Part shown: piece after piece, positions 24,246-35,089 of the stretch
How positions within the stretch are numbered: position 1 is the stretch's first letter
How the letters are laid out: every line of letters starts with the position of its first letter
Origin: Ramazzottius varieornatus
Lineage: Eukaryota; Tardigrada; Eutardigrada; Parachela; Ramazzottiidae
DNA length: 64,000 nt
Direction: 5' to 3'
NCBI GenBank assembly: GCA_001949185.1
Contig: BDGG01000001.1
Location: 2,869,324 to 2,933,323, forward strand
Translations under genes and position numbers: made by a program
The notes under the pieces: generated by a model
The model's input: the letters and a program-made list of their open reading frames with translations, nothing else
Database searches by the model: none
Told to the model about the DNA's origin: nothing

Positions 24246-26772
24246 CTAAGCCTGTGAATTCCCCACGGAAATGGTCGAACTCCGTCTGCTGGTAGGGTAT
24301 TCTGTGTGGGTCGGCTCTTCTAAAAGAAGCGAAAATGTTTGAAGAAAAACAACGCTGAGGACCTGTTGTCAGAAAAAACGCTTACCGGTGTTCTCCACGC
24401 CATCCAGAACTATCGTGGGCACTTCCCCTTCCGGTCGTTGAGGGTTGGCTAATTTTCGTAGCCAGATCCAGTGAAGAAAAGCGTAAATTACCCCAACCGC
24501 CACCGAAGCAATTCCGAAGATGTTGTATGTCATTCTGGGCTTGAATTTCTCGAACATGATTCCTCCTATCAAACTTCCGACTCCACGACCTGAAAAACAC
24601 TTGATCTATTACCCAGAATTTCTGATCAGGGGAAGATATCTTTCTTACCGAAAGCTTGATGTACGGCGCCGATGATGCCTTGCAAGGTGGCCAAATAATC
24701 AGGAGCTATCTTCCCGCAGTAAACCGACGCAACCATCCACAAGAGGGATGTCGTGAAGGCTTCCAGAATTTCGGCCGGAAGTACCATGAAGTAATTCCAG
24801 ATGACGGCGTAGGAAAAGAAACTGGATCCGTAGATGATCAGGCAAAGAGCTAGAAGTTTTGTGTGCCCGCACCGTTTGATGAGGAACGTAGAGCACGCCA
24901 CCACGGGAATAGCTGAGACAGCTGCGACCGTGTTTGTGAGTCCCATAACCTTAGCGAAAGAAAAGTTTGTGAGTGAGATTACATTGACTGACGGTCATTC
25001 GGCGTGCCCATTACCCATTTGGGCGAACCGAGGCCTTCCATGAACCAAAACAGATAACTGAAAAAGAGGGAAAATCAGAAGTAAAATATGGATGAGATCT
25101 AAACAAGTAACTCGACAAGGTCATTTATCAGAGTGGCCCACACATTCAGCCAAACACACCGAAAACCTGCGCCACTTTGAAAATCGACGGTGTCGAACTT
25201 GTTTGGCAAGCTCCTGGATGCTGTTTGCTTACTTTTCGTTGAAGCCCCAAGCGCAGCCAGATAAAAACACGACCAGAACAAAAATGGAAATTTTTGCGTT
25301 GCCTAAAATCTTCCCAACATTCTGCCATATTTGTTCTGCGGAATCCCGAACGCCCATGTTCATCAAGCAACAGATAACAACGCCTATCGCGTTGAAAATG
25401 GTCAACAAGTACAAGGCGGGAGAGTAGTCTGGAACCCCACCATTGCCTTCGGTGGCTTTTCCGATCAGTAAACCGGATATTGGTGCGATAGCAGACATGC
25501 CTAACAGTGAGAAGATTCGCTGGTAACCCAGGTCCCCATTGAATTGGTCGGACATGTGGTAAGCTATCGCGTCAAGAAGAGGCATCACGGTTGAAACCAT
25601 GATGCCGGATAGGAAACGAAAGGTATCGAGGTGGGCATTCGACTTTCCACAGGGACAAGTTTCGTGCATGTCGAAGTGAAGTTGGTCTCAACATCACAGA
25701 CCACGTTACACGATCGTGAGGACTTCATAAAACATCCGATGTCATTCAAACGACCTCCTTCTTCTGTCGTGAAGCTCTGAACAACCCAGGAAGTGTTTAC
25801 CAACCTCATATCCACATGTCTTAGATAACGTTGTGGCATGGCTGATGAATAGTGCGAACAGTCATTCCGACCCATACAGATACTGGCATCGGGAAGATCG
25901 ACATCGGTCGCGTTGCATGAGATGCGGCAGTCAAGGAAATGGAGTTCTTGTGGAGATCCCGTCGGCCAGGTGGCGCTGTTGTTCTTGTCGTGGGTACAGT
26001 TTGCTTGGACGAACGACTGGTCGATGAAATAGGCGTCGAGGTTGCGGTGGCGTCGAGGTTGCTCCCGTCGCTGCAACCGAAGATAGCCTCCATTTCTGTG
26101 GTTGTGTGGTTTGTTCGAACTGTGACAGGCTGTATGGAAGGGACCACGAGGAACATTAGAAGGTGGAAGACTATGCTGGCCGTATTGAAACCAACCATGG
26201 TGGCTTTGTAGTTTCCCAGCTTATCCGCCAAAGCTGTGAAAAAGGGCGCATGAAACCACTCTTCGTAATGCTGTGCATGGTTCTTAAAATTAATATGGCT
26301 CGCTACTTACCACCACCCAAAGGTGGTCCAAGACAACTGGCGAAGGGCAGGATCACGTAGATAACAGCGGACTCTGTGAGGGATAGTCCAATAGCCTTCA
26401 TGTGGACCGTCAAGTACGGGTACAAGGCCGCCATCGCTGTAAGAACAAGGTGCTGTCGACATGCCTGGTTCGGAACTTGTAGATGGAGAACAAGGATGGC
26501 AGAACGGACTTATCACCGTAGAGTAAAAACATGAGGACTTTGAGCGGTAAGAGGGGAACGTTGACTCGGAATGTGGACTTGACTTTAGCGCTGAACGTTG
26601 GGGCAGCATCGTTGGGGGATCTTCGGGATGCTACTGGGTCCACATATAGTTTTGCCTCGGAAGCGGTACTTGAGTTCGGCGCACTTATGCGGGTAACGTT
26701 ATCGTCGAACGTTAGATCCTTCTTCGGGTTCGGGAGCCCCATTTTTTCATGAGGAACTTCTAAAGACAACAT
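24246..26772 (-). pseudogene. MFSD6-like major facilitator, reading frame broken at two points
   Basis: Seven exons can be placed: 26772-26517, 26436-26311, 26233-25233, 25057-25015, 24949-24649, 24589-24386 and 24319-24246. The N-terminal hallmark LPLKVLMFLLYG, then ALYPYL...LGPPLGG and ALADKLGNYK match the MFSD6 family. So do a Cys-rich extracellular loop, PLLDAIAY, YQRIF and later membrane segments (GIIGAVHQAFG). In exon 3 the frame changes at 26032-26062, exactly where a 17-bp tandem duplication sits. It changes a second time at about 25640-25690. Either this is a recent pseudogene or the assembly carries indels; splice sites and membrane segments are otherwise well kept. If intact it would be a 12-TM plasma or organelle membrane transporter of unknown substrate. 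Confidence 0.8.
26032..26062. repeat. 17-bp tandem duplication disrupting the MFSD6-like frame
   Basis: The unit GGCGTCGAGGTTGCGGT is followed by a second copy of its first 14 bases. Because 17 is not a multiple of three, the minus-strand frame shifts by two across it. The conserved reading before and after the duplication would be collinear with one copy only. Confidence 0.85.
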
Positions 26773-27559
26773 TTTTAGAAGTGCAAACGTGTTATCGTAA
26801 TAATAACGAAGCAGAGAAATGGCATACCGGAGGTGTAGGAATGCTGTTACTTTATGTGGTTCCAGCTTTCAAGAGCAAAGCGTAGTAATGTCTGAAGGAG
26901 ATCATTACGTTCGTGCTGACACGATTCAGCCTTTTGTTGAGCATTTCACCTTCTAAATTTGCCTGACAAGTACTGAGGTACCTTATTTGGAGGAGACAAG
27001 CGATATTCGTTACATCGCCACATGGGGTTGACTACCTCAATCACGCGTCGCGGCGCGATAGATAATCACTCTCTTGGGGACAAAGTTACGTGGTAGCTAC
27101 TGTCGTTACCGTGGCCCTAGGCATGACCGAAGGTCCCAACCAACTTGTACGGTTCTCCGAAACATATTTTCGATTTCGATGTTCGCAATGTCGTGACAAA
27201 CACTCTCCCAGATTCCCAGAAACCGTTTGACTCATGGAAAATGGAGAGTTTCTGCCTTCTGTGAAGTGGTTTTGTTGAAGCTTAAATCTTCAGACAGGGC
27301 TTACTGTCACCTCACAATCTCCATTCTTTTTCTAAGGGAGAACCGACTGTGGATAGGCTCAAGCTACTTTTGACTACCTTCTCTAGTCTGTAATACTGCA
27401 GTGGCACTGAATGTCGTCCATGTCAACCTAAATCTATCAACGTTTACTGTTCTGCCCAAACTTATCAAAGTCGAAGCACTGTTTGTAAAACATGCTTTAC
27501 AGATAGGAACTTCTGTAGATAGAATCGGTACCTATTGGTACATGAAGCAGAAAAACTGT
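26773..27559. other. Intergenic, nothing recognised
   Basis: Upstream flank of the MFSD6-like gene and 3' flank of the single-domain CBM14 gene. No exon, repeat or RNA gene seen. Confidence 0.4.
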
Positions 27560-29064
27560 TTAACCGATGAAAGCAAAAGGACTGATAAAAGTGTGAGCAA
27601 TACCATTGGCAAAAGTCGGTACAATGCTAAAAAGACCCCCAGCTCCGAACATGTTGCCCATTCCAAGAGCACCCATCATTCCCATTGGGTTCATCATACC
27701 GATACCACTTCCTAGAACAGGTACTGCCGCTTGTTGCACAGGTGCAGACTGAGGCTTGGCTCCCCATCCCGATCGAGCTTGAGGAACGGCTGGTGGAGGA
27801 GTCGTTGTTGGCTTGGCTCCCCAACCGGATTGCTGGCTGCTCGACATGGTCGTTTGTCGGTAGGTGGTGGCCTCCGACTGGCTGGAAGACTGAGACTGGG
27901 CTTGCTGTTGTTGTTGTTGCTGCTGTTGTTGCTGTTGTGCTTCTTGCTGCTGCTGCTTTTGCTGAGAGACTTGTTGGGTCTGCTGAGAGGAAGACGAGGA
28001 GGAGGAGGAGGTCTGTTGTTGGACGGTGCTGGAGATGGGGATGTTGGCGACGACAGGGATCTCCACATCGGTGGTCTCGATCTCGACGGCACTTCCGACT
28101 TCGCTTTCAGGGCGGACGGGGATGACGTTGAGGGTGGCAGCAGCAGCGACGGTCTTCTTGGGTCGACGAGCGCGGAACTTCTTGTTGGGTCGAGCGTTGA
28201 CGGGAATCAGGTTGATGTTGGACAGGTACTGGTTGGAGCTGGTGGAGACGACGGCGCTGGAAGGTGCGGACTGGATGACGACGGGAACGGCCGAGCTGAT
28301 GGCAGTGGCGTGGTTCTTGCAGCAGTCAGTCGGGACCACTCTCATGGCCGAACAGCAGTCGTGAAATGGGACGACGGTGGCGGAAGGACGGCTGGCGATG
28401 TAGACGGGCGAGGCCTGGACTTGTTGGGGCATGGCGACGTAGGTGGTGATGACTTCGGTGGATGGGCGGAAGTTGGCCGAGCATTCGACATCGTGGAACC
28501 ACTTGCAGGTCTGGGCTTGGTCGTCGAAGATGGTATAGTTTGGGCACAAAAACTGCAAAAGGAAAAGTGAATGGATCGGGGCTGGAAAGGAGTGAAATGA
28601 AATGTTTGGAAATTGTTCAGAATCTTGGGCGTGGCTAGGTGGGAAATTCCTTACCGAGCCAGCGATCTCGCCTTTGATGGAACACTTGTGGAAAGCTTGG
28701 CAGCCGGTCTCGGGATCCGCAAAGTAGGAGTCGACAGGAAGAACTTTGGGTGTCTTGCAGGAGAAGCTGGTCACGGGAACTTCACTCAGGATGGGAAAGT
28801 CCCTGAAAGTGCAAGAAATAGCTGATGGGTGTGAGGTCTTTTTGCGCAAACCAACGATCAGTTTAGGTAAAAAATGCAAAGACAGGAAGTTCGACAAGGT
28901 ACTTACACTCCCGGCCTGGCGTGGAGTTGGGCTGCTTCCGCTTGGTCAGCTTCCAGAGGAACCAGGCTGATACTTCGGTAGTCCCTCCTTAGCGTCATGC
29001 TGGATGGAACGTCGACCGCTGCGAGGAACCCGACACAAGATAGTAGAACAGCCGTGGACAGCAT
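27560..29064 (-). CDS. Secreted single-CBM14 protein with Q/S-rich and Met/Gly-rich tail
   Basis: Three exons (29064-28907, 28802-28655, 28552-27560) join in phase to give 432 residues. The start MLSTAVLLSCVGFLAAVD is a clean signal peptide. One chitin-binding domain spans exons 2 and 3: SCKTPKV...GCQAFHKC...LCPNYTIFDD...CKWFHDVEC. A Val/Pro/Ala-rich region follows, then a basic RARRPKK patch, a Gln/Ser-rich stretch (about 27960-27880), repeats of GWGAKP, and a Gly/Met-rich C-terminus ending in FAFIG. The second intron is 102 bp and open in frame, so its retention would insert 34 residues. This looks like a cuticle or matrix protein that tethers a self-associating tail to chitin. Confidence 0.85.
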
Positions 29065-29209
29065 GATGGATCTTCGAAGGAAAACCTAACCGTAAAGATA
29101 TCGGACTTCTTGGGCAAAATTGAAAGTATGGAGCTGGAGAGATTTCACTACGTACAAGCTTGAAAATCTTCGCTGGAGATGCTATGAAATTCTAACTCGA
29201 AACGTATGA

Positions 29210-29221
29210 GCTTATATATGG
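29210..29221 (-). promoter_or_regulatory. Candidate TATA box of the single-CBM14 gene
   Basis: On the minus strand the sequence reads CATATATAAG, about 150 bp upstream of the ATG at 29064. This fits a TATA element with a short 5' UTR, which may contain a small intron. It is a sequence match only. Confidence 0.45.
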
Positions 29222-30140
29222 TTTGGTTTGGCCCAGGGGATTCTGAAACTTATTGCTTTTCGGATGACAATAGCGCACGGTCTTGTCTATATTTGCGAAA
29301 CAATGAGCGCAGGAAAGCGAAAGTTTTTGCCTCAGAATAGGGAAAGTCTTGGGGAAAACTGCTTGAATAGAAACAACTCAATACCGCGCAGAGGTTGACA
29401 TTCACCTGCAATTGTTACAAGCTAGTTGTATTTTCTGGGTAGCGAGGTCGCCGTCTTTTCTTAACAGTTCTATTATTTCGACCTGCAGGTCAATTATGCC
29501 TTTCCACGCTGCACAAAACCTGAGGAGTTTTTGTCTTGTTGAATGGTGAAAGTCGGCGCCAAAAGAGACTAATGTGCATCACTTTCCTAAGTTTCCTTTG
29601 TTGTGGACATCAGTTCAGATCAAGCGTTCCTGTGTTTGATTCCCCGGTTTGATCGTTTCCGCCTAATGTTTGAATCCGGGAGAAAACCGAAACTGAATTT
29701 AATAACTTGAATGCAGAGCGATGGATGATTACAATGAATTTCCATAAAGTTCAGTATCACAGCGTTCAGTCAAAATCTACAGCAAACAAACCGCATTCCT
29801 ACTAGTGCAAAATTTTGATTAGCAGGTGTCTCGACAAGACTACAGGGCCTGCGAGTGACTCGCTAACCAATAAACTAGCCAGAAATTCGCATCAGTGCAT
29901 GGGGATGCATTTTGTACGCTGTACTGTATAACTAGGCGATACTTATGCAGCGACTGCGATATATCCAGGTTTCCTTCTCCGGATCTCTGCACTGGACTTT
30001 CTTGTTTCTTTCATAACTTGTTGAATTCACTGTTAGGCAATTTCTCTCCATGTCAAAATCTGTGGCGCAGCAATCTCGGAGATAGTTGATCCCAGCTACG
30101 ACGAAGCCGAATTATCCTGTTATATTGTAAACTACTACTT
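29222..30140. other. Intergenic, nothing recognised
   Basis: No exon homology, tandem array or RNA gene seen between the single-CBM14 gene promoter and the GT92 relic. Confidence 0.4.
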
Positions 30141-30149
30141 TGTATTGCA

Positions 30150-31744
30150 GATCATTCTTACCATTGCCGTATGGGAACGGGTAAGCCGGCGGACATTTCA
30201 CCCGTTGCCCGCTTTTCAACGCTTCAGGAACACACTCATCACATTACGAAAGACTCTGGGTTTCAATGGCATAATCCTCTGTCGTATCGTGTCAGCATGC
30301 CGTAGTTGCTCCTCATCCCTCATCGAAGAATACCATCTCGGGACCGTAGAAAGTTTCCAATCCACGACGGTCCAGTTGCTGTACCCTAGACTGAAGCTCT
30401 TCGGTGTCGACGGGAAGTTCTTGACGGTCGCGTCTTCCAGAGAAGGCTTCGGCGCACCTTCTGGGATCACGCCTGGCTCCTTGTCCGGTGCGTTGACACG
30501 CAGGTTTCTATATTCTTCATGTCGCAGCGCTTTGCACTGACGAAGACGACAGGTGGATTCTTGTTTGAGCATTCCTCCAGTTCCCCACATTTCATGGTAT
30601 TCGAGTCGTTGGGTTCTCGAAGGGGATTCGTTTAGAGTATTAAGGGAAACTTGTAGGTACCGGAAAGGGGCTAGTCGTACAGTATGTCAGCGCCTCCTAC
30701 AGGATAAACGCTGTGACTCACTGGTAAACACTTTTTTGAGCTTTTGTCCAGTATTTAGGCTCTTGATCGAAGCCGATCTATTTAAATGTATGTTTGAATT
30801 TGTTTAGTGATTTTAGAATGGAACATGCCTGTTTGGGAATTTGGAGACATCCAAGTGTCGAAGATCGTGGTGATGTTTTCCGGTGGCCCATAGGTATCGC
30901 TTTAAGTTTCAACCAACGATCTATCCCATTCGCTACCTTCTTCTTTCACATACTCTATGTACTTCCAGCTGTTTTCAGATGTTGCCACGCTTTGGCGAAG
31001 TAAGGAACTGGCTAACATCCATCATAATGATCCACTCGGTGAGGTTGCGAACGCATGTAGCAGTCGATCATGGCGTTATACTTATTCCAAGCTGTGTCGC
31101 TAGGGTCGCCGTCTGGACCTCGTTGCTCCTTTGGAATAAACTTCGCGGGAACATAATCGATCAGATTGGTAATTTTTTGTCCTTGTGGAACATCGGGAAG
31201 TAAACTACCAACAAAAAGGCAGTGAACTGGGAGCTTGGCGAATAAACTCGTTTTTTCCAAGTGGCGCTCGCTTCCAGCCAGTAGCACCGCAGAAGTGCGC
31301 CACTTGGGTCTTGTCGAGATCGTTTGGTGAACGCCCAATCATACACCGAAGTTCGCAAACAAATCAGTCAGGTAGAATCATCGTACCTGCCAAGTCCATG
31401 CTGCGATAGTCATATAAAGCAAAATGATTTACACCTTGCAGACGGTGATGCTCGATCCACTCGGCCAAGTACGGCGCCTCGTTAAAGACCATCGCGCAAA
31501 CACAGACGTCCCACCGTCGAACCTGGGGTTTAGATCGGACCGGAAGTCGCTCGTCCAGGAGCCGAGTGGTGTACCAGTCGATATGCGGCGTGACGGAACC
31601 CGAATCCGGGTAATCACCACTATCAGGTACAGAGGTATACACAGGTATACTGGCCGAATACGAAAGCAGTAATTTGAAAAAGCAAACGGTGCAGCGTACG
31701 CGCAATACCCGCACCGGTGCTGCCCCGGAAGTCCAGCTTATCAT
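30150..31744 (-). pseudogene. GT92 (DUF23) family glycosyltransferase relic
   Basis: The first exon (from 31744) encodes a short hydrophobic N-terminus (FFKLLLSYSASIPV) and then the family signature VCAMVFNEAPYLAEWIEHHRLQGVNHF. After an intron that holds a palindromic element, a second exon (about 31211-31010) continues with residues typical of the mid-domain. Here the frame breaks: the segment ending in NAMIDCYMR and the catalytic-type segment NLTEWIIMMDVSQFL lie in different frames. The break is at about 31060, with a net shift of one base. Further downstream (30590-30216) another open stretch may be the C-terminal part. Intact members are Golgi type II enzymes that add galactose or related sugars. 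The break indicates a pseudogene or a base error. Confidence 0.7.
31230..31331. repeat. Palindromic foldback element (MITE-like), copy 1
   Basis: Inverted arms with the core AAGTGGCGC on the left and GCGCCACTT on the right, preceded by AATAAACTCG. It lies in the intron of the GT92 relic and shares arm sequence with four other copies in this window. Confidence 0.75.
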
Positions 31745-32011
31745 CTTCTTCCTTCTACTCGAATCAAATCAAACTCAATTACGAATAACGGAATTTGAGA
31801 TCGAGAAAAGGAAAGTGTTTGTTATTTGTGATCTTTATTGCTAACTTTCGATGAGCTTGTAGACATGGACATTTAGCCGGTTTGTGTAAAAAATACTGCT
31901 TCCGGTAAGCGTTGTGATGCGAGATTTAATACAGTAAGCGTTCATACGTGACGTGAAGAACAACACGTGTGGATGTGATTTTCTACCAGATGAGTTCGGT
32001 AGGTGGAAAGA

Positions 32012-32837
32012 CTAGATTGTTCCGGAGGGGAAGACACCTCCGGAGCCGTTAATCTGCTGGCTGACTCTCGGTTGACCGCCGAAACGCACGTCTCCGGATC
32101 CATCGATGTTAACGGTTAATGAGGTGGACGTGTAAACTTCGACATCTCCCGAACCTTGGATGTTGACGTTGGTTTGTTGTGTGCGCAGGTCTCTTCCGTT
32201 GAAGTTGCCCGAGCCGCTAATGTTGATGTTGGCGTTCCTGGCGGTCCCGTTCGTGAAGAAATTCCCCGAGCCACTTATCACGATGTTAAGACCGCTGGCT
32301 TCCATTGGGACCTGCACATCTCCGGATCCACTGATGAGGATCTGGAGATCGCCTGCTTTCAAGAAGGGAGAGAGGCTAATGGGTCCCGAGCCTTGGTTCT
32401 CCAGGTTCGACAAGGCTTTGGCGCTAGCGTAGACATTGATGGGGCCGTTGAAGAATGGGATGGGCTGATTGTACAGAAGGTTTGAAAAACGAACCTGAAA
32501 TAAAAACGAACCCCAAGCAATTTTCAGGGAAATTCCAAGTGATTTGAAATAAAGATAAAAATCCGGAGTTCTGCTCTGGAATGACGATTCTGATTCGTAC
32601 CTGTAGGACCAGTGGGAACCATGGCTCGACCACCGTTTCCACGTATTTGATGATGGTCGGATCAGCTTCGACGCGAACGGCTTCGGTAGTTCCCATTGTG
32701 ATTATAACATTGAAGGGTCCTTTATTTGAGATACTGCGGAACATGGTGACTGGACGGTCTTCTGTTACTCTTTGGCCTCTGCAAGGGGATGCCGAGAACG
32801 CCATCAATATCGCGGACAGAAATAAGGATGTCGCCAT
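32012..32837 (-). CDS. Secreted GIN-domain (DUF2807-like) beta-helix protein
   Basis: Two exons, 32837-32601 and 32494-32012, join in phase across a 106-bp intron to give 239 residues. The N-terminus MATSLFLSAILMAFSASPCRG is a signal peptide. The mature part resembles the 'auto-transporter adhesin head GIN' family (DUF2807): an initial KGPFNVIITMG...EAVRVEADPTIIKYV segment, then a ladder of short repeats. In the ladder a (S/D/N/Q)GSG(D/N) turn recurs about every 18-22 residues (SGSGDVQV, SGSGNFFT, SGSGNFNG, QGSGDVEV, DGSGDVRF). Such domains are very common in Bacteroidetes. Here the gene has an intron and lies among animal genes, so an old bacterial acquisition is plausible but unproven. Function unknown; extracellular. 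Confidence 0.85.
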
Positions 32838-33509
32838 GTCGTTCGCAACGTAGGCAGAGGTTTGTAATAATTGTTAACAACGATCAGCTGCAATATTTCG
32901 CATAACTGATGGCTGTATTTTACGGCTTTCAGTGGTGAAAGTCGTCTGGAGGGTTATGCAAGAGGCTGGAAATTCACCTGTACATGGTGGAGACAAGCTT
33001 TGGAACAGTCAGCTGGTGAGACAGACTGATGACCGGAGGCTTCCCTGCCGACCAAAATACATACGGCTTACTGTGGTGGAACCACAAGTGGAACGATTTC
33101 CTTGATCTGTACTTACCGGGTAAGTGTACCGAAGCGTGGTGGCTGCATAAAGCTCTGCCAAAATAGTCTAGCACACGGAAATATCTTCATAGTTGTTGGT
33201 TGTTTACATCGAAATTTTTACACGTCAGCTGAATGAGTCACAACAAAAAACACCGATAGCACCGAATTTAATGAGACGTAAAACGTGAAAGTAGAGGCAG
33301 CAGGAATAAGGCATACAACGTCTGCGAACAATAAAAACCCGTTTGACAGATGGACGATGGTCAGCTGCCGGTCTACACTGCTATAAGATGCCAAAATGAA
33401 AGCAGCCGCTGCAATCATGTTGTCATGTCATGTCGTACTACAGGCGTGTTAGCTGGCATGACAGTACTGAATTTACTGTACGTCCCGCTTCGCCTTTGCG
33501 CATGGCTTC

Positions 33510-33764
33510 CTATCTGCCAACAGCGAGCAAAGATAAGAGTATACTCCCGAATCCAGAGGCTCCGGATTTTAGCAAGTAAGCAGGGACGTCTCTGATGAGA
33601 CTCTGGTTAGCTGGGCTCAGGGTTCCTACTGAAGTCAAGGGTGCGCCAGTGGCAGTGGGTGCGTTGTTTGCAATGGCATCACCCGCTTCTCCCTCAGTAC
33701 TACTCATCTGAATCCATAAGACGACCAACACACAAAAAACCGACAACGATGTCCAGAAAGACAT
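33510..33764 (-). CDS. Small secreted protein, unknown
   Basis: Single open frame of 84 residues starting MSFWTSLSVFCVLVVLWIQ, a strong signal peptide. It is followed by an acidic/Ala-Thr-rich stretch and a hydrophobic Gly-rich C-terminus (GASGFGSILLSLLAVGR). No cysteines occur in the mature part. The frame is open upstream to 33839, but the internal Met gives the better signal sequence. It resembles small secreted peptides or preproteins, but I recognise no family, and it could be a chance ORF. Confidence 0.4.
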   Translation of the reverse strand: MSFWTSLSVFCVLVVLWIQMSSTEGEAGDAIANNAPTATGAPLTSVGTLSPANQSLIRDVPAYLLKSGASGFGSILLSLLAVGR

Positions 33765-34741
33765 GGTAACAGGGGATATTGCGGAAAATTGATTCAAGTG
33801 TGGCTGTGTATTATAATTGTGTTCAGAATGGATAATCATGCGGAATGTACTTTGGGTCGAGTCTACTATCTGTTTTAGAAGACCCTAATTCGAGAGCATC
33901 CGCAGCCCGAATCGGCTTGTCATCAAAATTAATTTCGGAAACGCCAGCAACTAAGTTGCCTTTGTTTATATGCCAGTGATGAAAGTTTACCGACTCGCTT
34001 ATTGCTGTATGTGCGAGGACCCAGCCGTGATTCTCCGGCAGGAGCTACAATGAAGAAATTACTGCCCTGCCGGCGATAACATTTTGATTGGCATTTGTGG
34101 ACACATTACTGCAGTCGCGGTAAGCTTGTTCGGGTGCACTAAACCAATCAAATGTTATCACCGGTAGGGCAGTACTTGTTTCCATAACCAGTGCAGCGGT
34201 GTTCTAGAGTTTGTTCTACCGTGGTGGCGGTAACGACGACTGCGCATTCTACGAATCTAGGACAAGGATACGTCACTTCTTTGTCTTTCAAGTGTGGAAA
34301 GAATATGAAGAAGCGGTTACGGATGAGAAAGCTCAGGCCTGGTTGACAAAAGAAGCAACAGGTTTGAAGTTCCGAAGTTACCGTGTTTGATACGATGTTC
34401 CCCGAAAACAATCACTTGAAGAACCAGATTCATGAATGATCAAAGTTATTAGTGGCCCATCCAGCTTTGCTGTGCCGATTGGAAAGGTGAATATTTGAAG
34501 TGCTTCTTTGTCGTGAATAAGGCGACCAAGATTCGCAAGCTTGAGCTACCCTTCTATACCACCTGTCGTGACGGTACACTGCGGTCTCAAATACATAAAT
34601 GACAAAACGAAATGCCTGATTTTTCTTTTGCTTTCCCCATCGAGGTTGCTTTCCCTCTCGTTAGTAGTTGCTGCTTGCTATACGAGGCCGTTTCGCATTG
34701 TCAGTTACCGATTTAACCAACCGACATCTCTTCCTGAAGAA

Positions 34742-35081
34742 ATGAAATTCGATGGTGCATCATTTATTTGTCTTGTTATGTTTTCATTATGGCTTTTGGT
34801 GACGTACTCGCATTCGGCTTCCCCTCCTAAAAAGCATCCCGAGAGTGCCTACAGCAAAAGTAAGACCTCAGTGAAGTTAGTTGGTGCACACTACTTTGTA
34901 TGTGCTGATACTGTTTGTAGGTATCCGCAGGATGAGAAGTGGTCTGGCACCAACTTGCAGCATGCGTGCCTGTGGTCCCGGCGACAAGAACGCCTGCGCG
35001 TCGCCTTGTAAGTGCTCGAACCAAAACGAAGCCCGAAGACGAGGAAGGTGCTATGCCAGCATAGGCAGCGGATCGGAATAG
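34742..35081 (+). CDS. Small secreted cysteine-rich protein
   Basis: Two exons, 34742-34859 and 34921-35081, separated by a 61-bp GT..AG intron, encode 92 residues. MKFDGASFICLVMFSLWLLVTYSHSA is a signal peptide; a basic Ser/Lys-rich spacer follows. The C-terminal half has six cysteines in the order C-x4-C-x7-C-x3-C-x-C-x11-C with many Arg/Lys. The layout (signal, spacer, compact Cys module on its own exon) is that of secreted defence, signalling or inhibitor peptides. I do not recognise the family and assign no activity. Confidence 0.6.
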
Positions 35082-35089
35082 GGTACCTT

